Assembly (NCBI GenBank): GCA_036936605.1
Contig: JAUPFV010000002.1
Span: 335,891,215 to 335,955,214 of the forward strand
Reading direction: 5' to 3'
DNA length: 64,000 nucleotides
From: Limnanthes douglasii subsp. nivea
Taxonomy: Eukaryota > Streptophyta > Magnoliopsida > Brassicales > Limnanthaceae
The position numbers and the translations under genes are program-made. Within the stretch, counting starts at the first letter, position 1, and the number at the start of each line of letters is the position of its first letter. The notes under the pieces are model-generated. The model made no database searches, was not told the DNA's origin, and saw only the letters and a program-made list of their open reading frames with translations. Positions 11,910 to 22,390 of the stretch are shown piece after piece.

Positions 11910-12719
11910 ATGGTGTCTACATCAACAAAATACATGATTAAAAAATTTGATGGGGGATCCAGCTTTGCGTTGTGGAAGATTAAACTAAAATCTTCATTGA
12001 TACCGCAAGGACTATGGAAGGCTGTGGAGAATAAGTTACCAGAAGAGATGAAAGAAGAGGAGAAACAAGATTTTCAAGAAAGAGCTTTGTGCTGGATTTT
12101 AATGAGTGTGAAAGATAATGTACTTCGCGAGATTAGTGGTGAGAAGACTGATGCCTGCGCATGGAAAAAGCTAGGAGATCTTTACACAGAGAAATCAGTA
12201 GTAAACCGATTATACTTGAAGAAACGTTTGTATGATTTCAGATTGAAAGAAGGTATGTCCATAACAGAGCACCTAGATAATTTTAAATCAATTATAATGG
12301 ACTTGGAGAACATAGATATCGATGAGGATCAAGCTTTGTTTGTATTGAGATCGTTACCAACTCCCTATGAAAACTTCATAGATACCATTATGTATGGTAA
12401 GGATAAGTTATCGCTAGCAGATGTCAAATGGGCACTGAAATCAAAAGAGATGAGACAGTTGCATCCAGACAATCAAGCTGAAGGGAAAGGTCTTATGACT
12501 AGGGGAAGATCTAAAAGCAAAGCGAGTTCTTTAAGAATGAAGAACTGGAGGTCCAAGTCAATGGTAAAGCACTCAAACTGTTATGAATGCGGTGAGCAGG
12601 GTCATTATAGGAGAGATTTTCCGAAACTGAATGGTAAGAAGGGAAATCAAAAGGAAAATGCAGCAAATATTGTTGAAGGTGTGAACGATTCCGACGATAG
12701 TGAAAACAGTGGTAAATGA
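11910..12719 (+). CDS. Copia Gag
   Basis: Open for 269 codons from the ATG at 11910 (MVSTSTKYM). This start is preferred because upstream codons overlap the primer-binding site and leader. Gag packages element RNA into cytoplasmic virus-like particles. KFDGGSSFALWKIKLK near the start is the typical Copia gag opening, LRSLPTPYENF lies in the middle, and a CCHC zinc knuckle lies near residue 225. In the knuckle (CYECGEQGHYRRDF) the final Cys is Phe, which should weaken zinc and RNA binding. The frame ends at a stop six bases before the pol frame. Confidence 0.85.
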   Translation: MVSTSTKYMIKKFDGGSSFALWKIKLKSSLIPQGLWKAVENKLPEEMKEEEKQDFQERALCWILMSVKDNVLREISGEKTDACAWKKLGDLYTEKSVVNRLYLKKRLYDFRLKEGMSITEHLDNFKSIIMDLENIDIDEDQALFVLRSLPTPYENFIDTIMYGKDKLSLADVKWALKSKEMRQLHPDNQAEGKGLMTRGRSKSKASSLRMKNWRSKSMVKHSNCYECGEQGHYRRDFPKLNGKKGNQKENAANIVEGVNDSDDSENSGK

Positions 12720-12725
12720 GATGTA

Positions 12726-14306
12726 TTGTCCGTGAGTTCAGACTATAGGCAAAACTCTTGGGTACTAGATACTGGCGCTACATATCACATGTGTCAGTTC
12801 AAGCAATGGTTTGATACGTACAAGCCAATGCAGGGAACTGTCTATTTAGGGAACAATCATTCGTTGACTGTTGGTGGTATTGGTAACGTCAGAATCAGAA
12901 TGTTTGACGGGGTTATTAGAATATTGACGTGCTGGCATGTTCCTGGGTTAAAAATAAACCTAATTTCTCTTGGGACTCTAGACTCTCAGGGTTACAAGTA
13001 TCGTGCAGAATATGGTGTAATCAAAGTGACAAAAGGCTCAATGGTATGCATGAAAGGCAGTTTGCAGAAGGGTCTTTACATTCTCCAGGGGAGTGTTGTT
13101 ATGGGCGATGCTGCAGTAGCACCATCAGGGAGTAATAGCCAAAGTAGGCAGGATCAAAATAAGTTGTGGCATTGGCGTCTTGGTCACATGAGTGAGAGAG
13201 GATTAGCTGTTTTGGGAAAGAGAGATTTGTTGAAAGGGTATAAAGCAGAATCATTGGGATTTTGTGAGCACTGTGTGTTTGGTAAACAAACTAGAGTCAA
13301 ATTCAGCAAATCGGCTATAAGAAAGACTAAAGGCACAGTGGACTACATTCACTCAGATCTTTGGGGTCCAAATAGAATTCCATCCAAGAGCGGAGCCAGA
13401 TACTACATGAGTTTGATCGATGATTATTCAAGGATGGTGTGGGTCTACTTTCTGAAAACGAAAGATGAGGCATATTCAACCTTTGTCAAATGGAAAACGA
13501 TGATTGAAAAGCAAACAGGAAGAAAAATCAAACGTTGTAGGACAGATAATGGGTTAGAATATTGTAGTCGTGAGTTCAATGAGTTTTGCAAAGCTGAGGG
13601 AATAGTGCACCATCGCACTTGTTCTAGAACACCACAACAGAATGGAGTCGCAGAAAGAATGAACATAACGTTTTGTGACAAGGCACGAAGTACGCTCTCA
13701 CATTCCGGTGTGGGAAAGGATTTTTGGGCTGAAGCTATCAATACAGCGTGTTACTTGGTGAATCGGTCTCCATCAACGGCTATTGATTGTAAAACTCCTT
13801 TTGAGATTTGGTCTGGATCGTCGGCTGATTATGAACATTTGAGGGTGTTCGGTTGTCCTGCATATGCTCATGTGAGAGATGGTAAGCTTGAGCCGAGGGC
13901 AAAGAGATACATATTTCTAGGATATACTACTGGAGTGAAGGGATATAGGTTATGGTGTACCTCTCCAAAGTCTCCAGGTTTTCTCATCAGTAGGTACGTT
14001 ACTTTTAATGAGTTTGCTTCTATAGACAGTCAGAAGAAAGTAGGAGAAATGGTCGAATCAGGATCGGTTGTGAGTAAACAGGTGGAGCTTGAAGTAGAAT
14101 CAGTTCCTAGCAAGTCCAATAATTCAAGTGGTTGTGAGGTGGATCCAGAATCAGGAGGTGAAGCGTCAACATCGGATGATAGTGACGATGATGCGCCCGA
14201 ACCAGAACAACAACCTTATATCATAGCATTGGGCAGAGAAAGAAGAGATATTAGACTTCCAAAAAGGTATGTGAATCTAGTTGCATATGCTCTGTCAGTT
14301 GCATAA
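12726..14306 (+). CDS. Copia Pol: protease and integrase
   Basis: A 526-codon frame with no good ATG start (first codon TTG); in the family it would be reached from gag. Protease active site WVLDTGATYHM lies near residue 13. The GAG-pre-integrase zinc region LWHWRLGHM---CEHCVFGKQ lies around residues 147-188. The integrase core has all three catalytic acids in context: Asp in HSDLWGP, Asp in RTDNG and Glu in NGVAERMN. A hinge with FGCPAYAHV and YIFLGY follows, then an acidic linker. It ends at TAA just before the RT N-terminal region. Integrase itself looks intact. Confidence 0.85.
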   Translation: MSVSSDYRQNSWVLDTGATYHMCQFKQWFDTYKPMQGTVYLGNNHSLTVGGIGNVRIRMFDGVIRILTCWHVPGLKINLISLGTLDSQGYKYRAEYGVIKVTKGSMVCMKGSLQKGLYILQGSVVMGDAAVAPSGSNSQSRQDQNKLWHWRLGHMSERGLAVLGKRDLLKGYKAESLGFCEHCVFGKQTRVKFSKSAIRKTKGTVDYIHSDLWGPNRIPSKSGARYYMSLIDDYSRMVWVYFLKTKDEAYSTFVKWKTMIEKQTGRKIKRCRTDNGLEYCSREFNEFCKAEGIVHHRTCSRTPQQNGVAERMNITFCDKARSTLSHSGVGKDFWAEAINTACYLVNRSPSTAIDCKTPFEIWSGSSADYEHLRVFGCPAYAHVRDGKLEPRAKRYIFLGYTTGVKGYRLWCTSPKSPGFLISRYVTFNEFASIDSQKKVGEMVESGSVVSKQVELEVESVPSKSNNSSGCEVDPESGGEASTSDDSDDDAPEPEQQPYIIALGRERRDIRLPKRYVNLVAYALSVA

Positions 14307-14315
14307 GAAGTTGAG

Positions 14316-14951
14316 ATGCAGGAACCTAGTAGCTACAGAGAAGCTATAGCGAGTTCAGAGGCAGATCGATGGATTGGTGCTATGGGGGAAGAGATTGAAT
14401 CTCTTCAAAAGAATACTGTGAACGTTGGCTTAACTTTTAACAAGACGGATATTGGTGAATCGCTGAATGATGTTGGAGGATCATTGGTTGGTTTTGTTGA
14501 TTCTGATTTTGCAGGTGATATGGATAAAAGAAGATCTCTGACAGGATATGTATTTACTCTAGCTGGGAGTGCGATCAGTTGGAAAGCACAGTTGCAAGCT
14601 ACTGTAGCTTTGCCTACAACAGAGGCAGAGTACATGGCGGTAACAGAAGCAGTTAAAGAGGCAATATGGTTGCAAGGTTTGGTGGCAGATTTGGGCTTTG
14701 ATAGGACTACTACAAAAGTGTTTTGTGACAGTCAAAGCGCCATACACCTTACAGGGAACCAGTTGTACCATGAGCGTACAAAGCACATAGATGTCAGGTA
14801 TCATTTTATTCGTGACATAATATCAAAGGGAATTGTTGATGTGAAGAAAGTGTCTACACAAGATAATCCAGCAGATATAATGACAAAGGCAGTATCAGTT
14901 CGAAAGTTTAGAGAGTGCCTAAACTGGATCGATGTTCGCAGTATGGAGTGA
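14316..14951 (+). CDS. Copia Pol remainder: RT stub fused to RNase H
   Basis: Continues in the same frame after one TAA stop. Residues 1-33 are the start of the Copia RT module (PSSYREAIASSEADRWIGAM, ending ESLQKNT). The frame then jumps directly to the RNase H approach (VGLTFNK) without the RT palm or its YVDD motif. RNase H is well preserved: GFVDSDFAGD, LTGYVF, PTTEAEYMA, FCDSQSAIHL, ERTKHIDVRYHFIRD and NPADIMTKA. The in-frame fusion implies a clean deletion of about 0.7 kb. No active RT could be made. Confidence 0.85.
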   Translation: MQEPSSYREAIASSEADRWIGAMGEEIESLQKNTVNVGLTFNKTDIGESLNDVGGSLVGFVDSDFAGDMDKRRSLTGYVFTLAGSAISWKAQLQATVALPTTEAEYMAVTEAVKEAIWLQGLVADLGFDRTTTKVFCDSQSAIHLTGNQLYHERTKHIDVRYHFIRDIISKGIVDVKKVSTQDNPADIMTKAVSVRKFRECLNWIDVRSME

Positions 14952-15025
14952 ATGCCTTAAGGGCATTTGGTGAGTCAGAAGAAGAGAAGGTTCTCTGTTG
15001 ACAGTGAAGAAATGATATTCGCCTC

Positions 15026-15037
15026 AAGGGGAAGATT
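15026..15037 (+). other. Polypurine tract of young Copia
   Basis: AAGGGGAAGATT immediately before TGTTGTGAATG, matching the usual Copia tract before a 3' LTR. This places the full LTR start at 15038. Confidence 0.6.
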
Positions 15038-15415
15038 TGTTGTGAATGAGTCGAATAGTGCCTTGACAATGTACTTTGTCCGGCAGTACAGTTTTGTGTT
15101 GTGATAGTGATATTGTCCAATTACTTGAGTTAGTCTTGTGGTATGAGCCCATTAGGCCATAGTCTAGTAAGTCTATTAATTCCCTATAAATAGATTACTA
15201 TGGCGACATAATAGACAATCTGAAATCTGTAACATTTTCTATCATAGTGAAACTCTTTTCTCTGGCGGCGCCCGTGGACGTAGACAATTGTCGAACCACC
15301 CGTGGATGTAGACAATTGTCAAACCACGTTAAATCCTTTGTTTCATTTAAATTTTTCATTCGCATATATTCTGTGCTTGAGCCATTTTGTGATAATTGCA
15401 TAGTATTTTATAACA
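15038..15415 (+). repeat. 3' LTR of young Copia
   Basis: Runs from TGTTGTGAATGAG to TTATAACA. The part from 15070 aligns with the 5' LTR. It carries a TATA box (CTATAAATAG, about 15184-15193), absent from the 5' LTR, and a 29-base tandem copy around 15300-15328. Confidence 0.85.
15184..15193 (+). promoter_or_regulatory. TATA box in the 3' LTR
   Basis: CTATAAATAG in the only LTR that keeps it. The matching 36-base stretch is deleted from the 5' LTR, so transcription of the element from its own 5' LTR is unlikely. Confidence 0.6.
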
Positions 15416-15557
15416 GGTAGAAAACAAGTCATTCTGGATTGATTGATTAAACGGGACCCCATTCATTAGGAATATGTCATTAACAATATCGAGTGTGTTA
15501 GACGTCCAAAGGATTTGATAAGCAGGGACGTAATTTTTGAAGAATAGGATATGTCAT
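15416..15557. repeat. 142-bp direct duplication, right of the young Copia
   Basis: Second copy of 11426-11567. It continues without a break into the Copia hinge of unit 2, so this side joins the original host sequence. Confidence 0.85.
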
Positions 15558-16074
15558 TGAAGAAGACGGTGGATACCTAACAAAGTTTGACCGAGAAGAG
15601 ATCTAAATTTGATGATGGGTTTGATTTAGAAAGTGAAGATGCGCATGATTTTACCGTAGATGATTTTAGGCCTAGTACTACTTTGGCTCAAGTAGAAGAA
15701 TTTCAACCATTGCTTGTGTCTGAAGATGAGAATGGGTCTTATGTTCCAAAGCTTTTGGATGATCAGATGGGAGGGGTAACATAAGTTGGACAATTATAAA
15801 TTGGCAAGAGATAAAGCAAAAAGACCGAACACATTATCGTACAAGTATGGTTTTGCTTTATCTATTAAAACATAGAGAGATATTTTTTAACCATAAAGTT
15901 ATCACAATGTTATGAAGAGCAGTGATAAAGAAAAGTAGCTTACAAACATGAAGAAAGAACTGAATCCTCTAATAAGATAAACACCTAGATTCTTATGAAA
16001 CAGACAAAATATCATAATATGGTTTGGAATAAGTGGATATTGAAGAGAAAGTTGTGTATTAATGGTATTGAGTT
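15558..16074 (+). pseudogene. Copia integrase hinge and RT start (unit 2)
   Basis: The open piece 15587-15784 is an acidic linker like those after Copia integrase, preceded across the duplication by a SRDVIF-type motif. Further on, LARDKAKRPNTLSYKYGFAL resembles the RP-RY-----YAL region before RT. The next pieces match the RT N-terminal helix and the KWI-KRK motif. Several stops break it. Unit 1 lacks this stretch. Confidence 0.6.
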
Positions 16075-17194
16075 ACCCATATATAAGGCAAGGCTTGTAG
16101 CTAAGGTCTTTACAGAAAAGGATGGTATGGATTGAGACCATGAGAATACTTGGTGTTTAAATTAGAAGTAACATGTCACATGGGTGTTTATTTCTATCTC
16201 AATAATAATATATACATCATAAGAAAATTATCAATATCTTAAGTCCAAGCGGTTTGAACTCTTATTGGTTCCCAATTCAGACTCATTTCTAATTAAGCAC
16301 CAACCAAATCCAAATATAAGAGTTACATGTTTGATATAGCTTATACCAATGTGATTGACAAGATTATGTAAGTTATGATATGCACGAGACATATTATTGT
16401 TTATGTTGTAAGTATCTTAAGCAGAAATATCAAATATGAGGAGGCTTCATTGGATATTGCAATCAAATGGCTCATAAGATACTTGAAATGTTTGTCTTTT
16501 GTAGGGTTGTGTTACAATTATAAGATACTGGTAATATAATATTGAGAGGGTATGTGGACTCCGATTATGTAGGTTGGCTTCACAAAAAAACCTACTTCAA
16601 GTTAAATGTTTATTGTGTTTAAGGATTGGTTTGATGAAATTCTTGTATACATAAGGTCATTGTATTTTCATCTACATAGCCTGAATATATAGCTACCACA
16701 GAATCCATAAAAGAAATCGTTTGGCTAAATAGATTGTTGAGTGAGATCACTAAGCAAGGAGTAAGATGTGATATTATTCTTTGATAACACAAGTACAATA
16801 TATTTAATAAAGAATATAAAGTTCAATGAGAAAACTAAATATATAGTTATCAAACTGCACTTCATCTAAGATGTGGTAAAGAGATAGAAAGTGAAGGTGG
16901 TTAAAATTTGCAAGTGAGTAAAATCCTTCAGATGCTTCTTAATAAGATACTTTCCATTTCATACCTCATGAGTTTTATAATACTTGTTTAAGTTTGGGAT
17001 GTAAGTGATTTGGTCTCCAAAAAGTAAAAAGATTGGGACGCAACAAATACTGAAGTTACTAGAAGCCTAGGTGGAGAATTGTTACGTGTAAGATAGAATT
17101 AACTTATCATTAAATTACAACCTAGACCACAAGGGAAAAAGATAGATCATTCGAGACTTGTAGTGCCAGGAACTGATGAAACTCTCAAGGTGAA
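16075..17194 (+). pseudogene. Copia RT start and RNase H, decayed (unit 2)
   Basis: Direct copy of 5694-6823 with scattered substitutions and small indels. It reads YKARLVAKVFTEKDGMD at the start and GYVDSDYVGW in the RNase H region, then an AGGTGGAGAA tract near 17070 and the first 110 bases of the 3' LTR before the TRIM insertion. Stops disrupt every domain. Confidence 0.7.
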
Positions 17195-18343
17195 TCATGT
17201 AGCCCAGAAAGTCCAAACAAAAACCTAATTTATTTTATTCAAATATCTTATGTTATTTAAATCAAATCTAATTATATTAAGATTTTATTTTATTTTATTT
17301 TAAAACATGTATTTTATTACCTTGTATTATAATTTAGGGTTTTGAGAAGTTGTTATATAAAGCCTCATATACCTTAAGTTTTAATTAAGTTTTTGGAAAT
17401 ATTTTTATCTCCAAAAATTTGAGTCTTTGTTGTCCTTATATTAGGGTTTCATCATGTTACCCTTGAATTAGGTTTTCGTCTATCGTTGTTTTTTCTTTAA
17501 TTTCCGTCGCATCATCAGTTTGGTATCAGAGCATTAATTTCTGCTATGGGGAAATCATGTTTCTGAATTCTGAGGGGACACACTAGGTGTTTTGATGACG
17601 ATCGTTTGGTATGAGGGGACACACTAGGTGTTTTGATGACGATCGTATTGTCCAGAAACTGGAGGATTTTAAATTGGCTACAAATCTTTGGATTAAGGTA
17701 AAACTTGTTTATCGAGATGTTGTCTCAGGCTATGAAGAGGTTTTCAAAACCAATTTTTTTCATCAAGTGGACATGGGGTGTTGTTTTCAGGCTATGAAAA
17801 GGCTTTCGAAACTATTTTTTCATCAACTGGATAGCTTCAATTTGACTTGGAATAAGGAACACTCGATAAGAATTTATCTTACTCCGATAAGGTCAACAAT
17901 TATAATTCCCAATGTAACAATTGAAAAAATAAAATAAAATAATTTTGGTTGTTGATGGTGATAGTGCTTTGAATTTGAGGACAAAATTTTATCAACCATG
18001 AGAGGAGGATGTAGCCTAGAAAGTCCAAACAAAAACCTAATTTATTTTATTTTATTTGATATAAATATCTTATGTTATTTAAATCAAATCTAATTATATT
18101 AATATTTGATTTTATTTTATTTTAGAACATTTATTTTATTTCCTTTTATTATAATTTAGGATTCTCAGAAGCTTTTATATAAAGCCTCATATAACTTAAG
18201 TTGTAATTAAGTTTTTGGAATAATATATTTTTATCTCTGAAAATTTCAGTCTTTGTTACCCTTATATTAGGGTTTCATCATGTTACCTTTGAATTAGGGT
18301 TTCATCTATCGTTGCTTCTTCTTCTATTTCTGTTGCTTCATCA
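17195..18343 (+). mobile_element. TRIM-like miniature LTR retrotransposon
   Basis: Two similar LTRs (17195-17517 and 18007-18343) flank about 490 internal bases. LTR ends are TGATG (TCATG and GGATG in these copies) and CATCA. The primer-binding site TGGTATCAGAGC is at 17521-17532, and a purine tract GAGAGGAGGA precedes the second LTR. GTGAA flanks both sides (17190-17194 and 18344-18348) as a 5-bp target duplication. No gag or pol is present. It sits inside the 3' LTR of the old Copia of unit 2. Confidence 0.85.
17611..17937 (+). other. Open frame inside the TRIM-like element
   Basis: A 108-codon open frame (starts MRGHTRCFDDDRIVQKLEDF) fills most of the internal region. The opening resembles gag-leader sequence but has no known domain. 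An internal near-duplication of about 55 bases (VSGYEEVFKTNFFHQVD and FQAMKRLSKLFFHQLD) suggests local repeat growth rather than selection. Confidence 0.3.
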
Positions 18344-19211
18344 GTGAAGCTTGGATCATGACTCAAATGGACATATGTCTAGTGGAATCTAAAGATTGAA
18401 GAAAATTTCAAAAAATTGTGGCTATTGAGCTGAATGATAATAGACTAATCCAAAACTGTAAATTGATATTACTACGTGGAAGGTATAAACTGTTCCAAAT
18501 AATATTTCTGTAAATAGTGGGTAAAAGACTTTTTCCATAAAAAATGGGTCGAATGGTGTTGTCGTAGCTTGGGCCAAAGCAGTATGTCGAAGCTACAATG
18601 GTCGACAATTCAATACTAATATGAAGCATTTATTGAATTAGGGTTTTGTTATAGCCACTAATTAAAGTGACTGAATCTGGAGCGTCCGGGGTATTAGGAT
18701 TTTATTTGACTCGTATAATATGAACTGAGGTTAAAGCTTTGCATAAGAAGACTATAAATAGAAGAAACAACACAAAAGGTTAGGGTTGTGCAGTGTGACG
18801 ATTGACAATAGAGTGTCGAATTCTTAAAGTACGATGAAAAGATGTTGGTCTTTTAAAGAGTGAAGTGAGATGAGATATAAACAATGAAGATGGATATCTA
18901 CGAAAACCTCCATGGTAGTAAAAAATAAATTATATGTTTATCTTATGATTATCTTCAAAATTCAAACCACGTAATTATCTTATGCATTTTGTTTTTTTAC
19001 GTTTTTCCTTTTATTTGTTGTTTCCATTGAATAAGTTGGAATTTCAAACTCAACTAACACAATGAATTTTTATTTTCCGAAGTTTTTTTCTCTTTACATA
19101 ATAAAATATGATTCTTTAATGTCTCTCTTTGTGTTTACTCTCAAAATATATATTATCTTACAACTCTCTCTAGAACAGAGAAATTTTTTTTTTCTTACAC
19201 CTAAGTCCCGA
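18344..19211 (+). repeat. Remainder of the old Copia 3' LTR (unit 2)
   Basis: Continues the LTR interrupted by the TRIM. The part around 18630-18800 matches the 5' LTR remnant at 4085-4260 in block order. No coding frame of interest. Ends where MULE copy 2 begins. Confidence 0.5.
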
Positions 19212-20280
19212 TTGAACTCGTGTCTGATACATCTTAGAGTCCCAACAATACATGTCCTTAAGTTTTAACAATTCAAGTCTTAACACTTAAGTCTTAACGA
19301 TTCCTGCAACAATCACTTTTAACCTATACCTAACAAGTTGAAGTAACCTACACCTAACAAGTTGAAGCTATTAAAAACCGCGCTAAATTAATCTTTGAAA
19401 GTCCAATAATACAACCAATATACTAAATAAGCCAAACTTTAATTTGAATACCAATATTTTTTTATTAAATATTGACATCGAATATTGATATACAGATAAA
19501 GACATACATAAATTCTATCAACGTCAATCTGTTGACCTAATTCCAATTCATATCCGAGAAGAATTCTCGGATCCTTCCGAAATCTCTAATATCTCCATTA
19601 TATAATAATATAAAATGGTTAACATAATCCAAACGAGAAACGACCTTAACTTTTCTAAAAAACTAACAACCAATAAAAAAATCGTTTTTTAAAAATTGTT
19701 TAGTCACCAAATTATAAACTCTACAATTATATCAAATAATCGATGAAAAAAATAAATTTCTTTCTAAGAATTGAAAATCTACCCATTAGCATAATAACTT
19801 TTAAAATATATAAATTACTAATCATAGAAAATTTTGGTATCAAAATAAACAATATCACATTAGTATTATTGAGATTTATAGATCAAAACGAAATATACAA
19901 TACCATCTGAATTTGTAATACTTATTAAATATGTGAATAACATAGAACATTATACTAAAGCTATAATTACTGAATTTATTAAATTAATAACACCAAAAAT
20001 AAACTTAAATCTACTTCTAGTTCGCAACAACCCTAAATTGTAAAAATTACATATATTTTTTGGTAAAAAATATCATATTAACATAATTTATTAAAATCTA
20101 AACAAGTCTATCGGTTAAAGTTAAATCACAAAACCATTCCATAAAAATATTGTATTAACTTGAAATTATAAAAACCATACACTATAAAACCGACGAACAT
20201 GAAATATACATTTAATATTTTGGAAAATATAATTAAAAAATTTATTTAAAATAAAAAAGTAAAATAAATGAGAGTACATC

Positions 20281-20480
20281 GGATACCCTAGCCCTAAGTT
20301 TTAAAGTGACATTTAAGAGCCTTTTACTTACGCGTTTGTGCACAGTAGTGAGTGGGAAAAGCCTTGGTGTAGTAAATTGGGACACGGCAGCAGAGGTCTT
20401 GAAGTTTGGAATGTGACAGACAAAATTACAAAGTCTCGTGATTTCAATTTCAATTTGAATTTGCTTTGTAGCCAGAATAT
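20281..20480. repeat. Insert specific to MULE copy 2
   Basis: 200 bases with no match in copy 1. Less AT-rich than the surroundings, with stretches such as ACGCGTTTGTGCACAGTAGT. It could be a captured host fragment or the ancestral sequence. No domain was recognised. Confidence 0.5.
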
Positions 20481-21426
20481 AAATACAGATGAAATAACGG
20501 AGTTCGAGATTTAATTTTTACCGATGCTTATAATTATGGAGTGATATAGATTTTTCCACTTTGGATTGTTTACTTTTAAAAACTATACCACTCGCATTCA
20601 CGTAAATGGTTATATATAAACTAAAATTGGGTTAGATATGACCTAAAATTGTAGACATGTTTTGCCTAACTAATTTTTTTAGTTTAATTCAAACTTGAAA
20701 TAAACCAAATATGTAAATAAATATAAAAATATCACTCAATCCGAAAGTGATAGTTAAGAAACTCTAAACAAAATTAACTATATTTTTAAATATAAATTTT
20801 TATTATTTTTATAAATATTTTAAAATAATAAAAATTTATGATTTTAAAAATGTATGAATAATAAATTATTTCGATTTTTTACGACGTAGATGAAGTTACA
20901 ATACACTATTATGGAAGATAATTATTTAAAATTATTAAATGTAAAATAAAGAATCGCATAGTATTTATGAAAGACGGTTTGCGTACGATAGCAAGTAGTT
21001 TAATAGCACTGAACATGCGTTTTTAGATAGTGTTGTAACAAACCTTTCCTATGACATATTGTAGACGTTTCGTAAACTAAGAGCGAATTAGGATAGTTAT
21101 CTCAAATACTTGGCAAGTTATGCGTTATTATGTTTATCTAATGTATGAATATGTCATAGTAACCTGAGTACATATATTTATTATGGCTAATTACACACGC
21201 ATTTTAACAACTGCAAGTTATTATACGAAACTTGAATTTGATACATCGGATTATTCCGAAGAGAAAAAAAAGATTCATAAAAATTATTTACATATAAGAC
21301 TTTAGTAAATAGGGAAACAATCCTAGGATAATCTACACATGCGATAAGAGGTGTATATAAATCGAAGGTTGAACTGAAAACTTTGAAGAAAATAAATTGT
21401 AAAACCATTGTTCATTCAAATTAAAA

Positions 21427-22390
21427 ATGTTTATGGTTGATGCATTAGTTGCTTATTGGCGATTGACCATTGTAAAGGAGAAACAAAACCACAAACTTTA
21501 TATCTGGTTAGAAATTTATTCGCAAGCTTGTAGACTCAAAGCGGACGAAGATGAATTAGTTCGTAGTTTGTCTTACATTTTGGTTCACGTCCTATGTAAT
21601 ATATGTTGGTTTGAAGATGCATGACTCGAAAACTATTTCCCACATAAGTAAGATCTACAACTGTCGTAAAACAATATCGTGATGTTGATAAATGTGGTTA
21701 ATCTCAAAAGCAATATTTAATGGTCAATTGAATGAACATAATTACTATATTTTGGGGTTGGACAAGCGTACATTCTCGCGTGTTATTATAAACTGTACAT
21801 ATAAGACCACCATGCATAAAATATCATTGCTTGAGATTTTTGGTGTAATTCAAGATCAATTACATTTACCGTTTCTTATGTGTTTATGGGAGTGCAAAAA
21901 AACACCAATTATACGTTGGTTTTAATTTTTCTACATATGTATGATGGTGAATTATATGTGTGCGTTCCTTAATGCCATTTTGACATCGAGAGTTGGCATT
22001 GAAGTTAATTATTGAAGATCTATTTTGGGACGCAATCAACTTGTTCTGCAAGTTTCATATAAAACAAGAACATTATTGGCACAGTTTGATGTCTGACGCT
22101 ACTTCGAAGTATTATATGAAGTTTTATAACTTTTTGTTAAAACAAACATGATAAAAACTTGTGATAAAAACCTAGCATAATTGTCTGAATTGCTTTATGC
22201 TTACCCAAAATATGTAGATTATGTTATGTCATTGATAACAAAATACGATGATAAATTTCTTAATTATTGAACCAACGAGGAAACACTATGGAAATAGAAA
22301 AACCAATTCATAAGTGCGAATTATGTTTTCAATGTTACATTATATAAAATTAATGTTATAAAAAGATTTCTTTAGGTGTGAGAATGCGCA
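21427..22390 (+). pseudogene. MULE/FAR1-type transposase, decayed (copy 2)
   Basis: Better preserved at the start than copy 1. The frame from ATG 21427 stays open for 65 codons (MFMVDALVAYWRL---), where copy 1 has a 2-base loss near 10040. The core piece at 21692-21925 contains CTYKTTMHKISLLEIFGVI. The downstream zinc and dimerisation regions are broken by stops in the same places as in copy 1, so the decay mainly predates the duplication. Confidence 0.65.

Larger units (their letters stand above)
11568..15415 (+). mobile_element. Young Ty1/Copia element lacking the RT domain
   Basis: Both LTRs, a primer-binding site, gag, protease, integrase, RNase H and a polypurine tract are recognisable in Copia order, giving 3.85 kb. 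The RT catalytic core is deleted near 14415. The RNase H sequence fits the Tork-type group. The 5' LTR is truncated at its start and has an internal deletion, the gag zinc knuckle has lost a Cys, and a stop separates the two pol frames. The element is therefore non-autonomous or dead. Confidence 0.9.

Noticed and set aside
13445..13741. 98-codon minus-strand frame inside the Copia integrase
   Set aside because: It is the shadow of the integrase reading frame and has no domain of its own.
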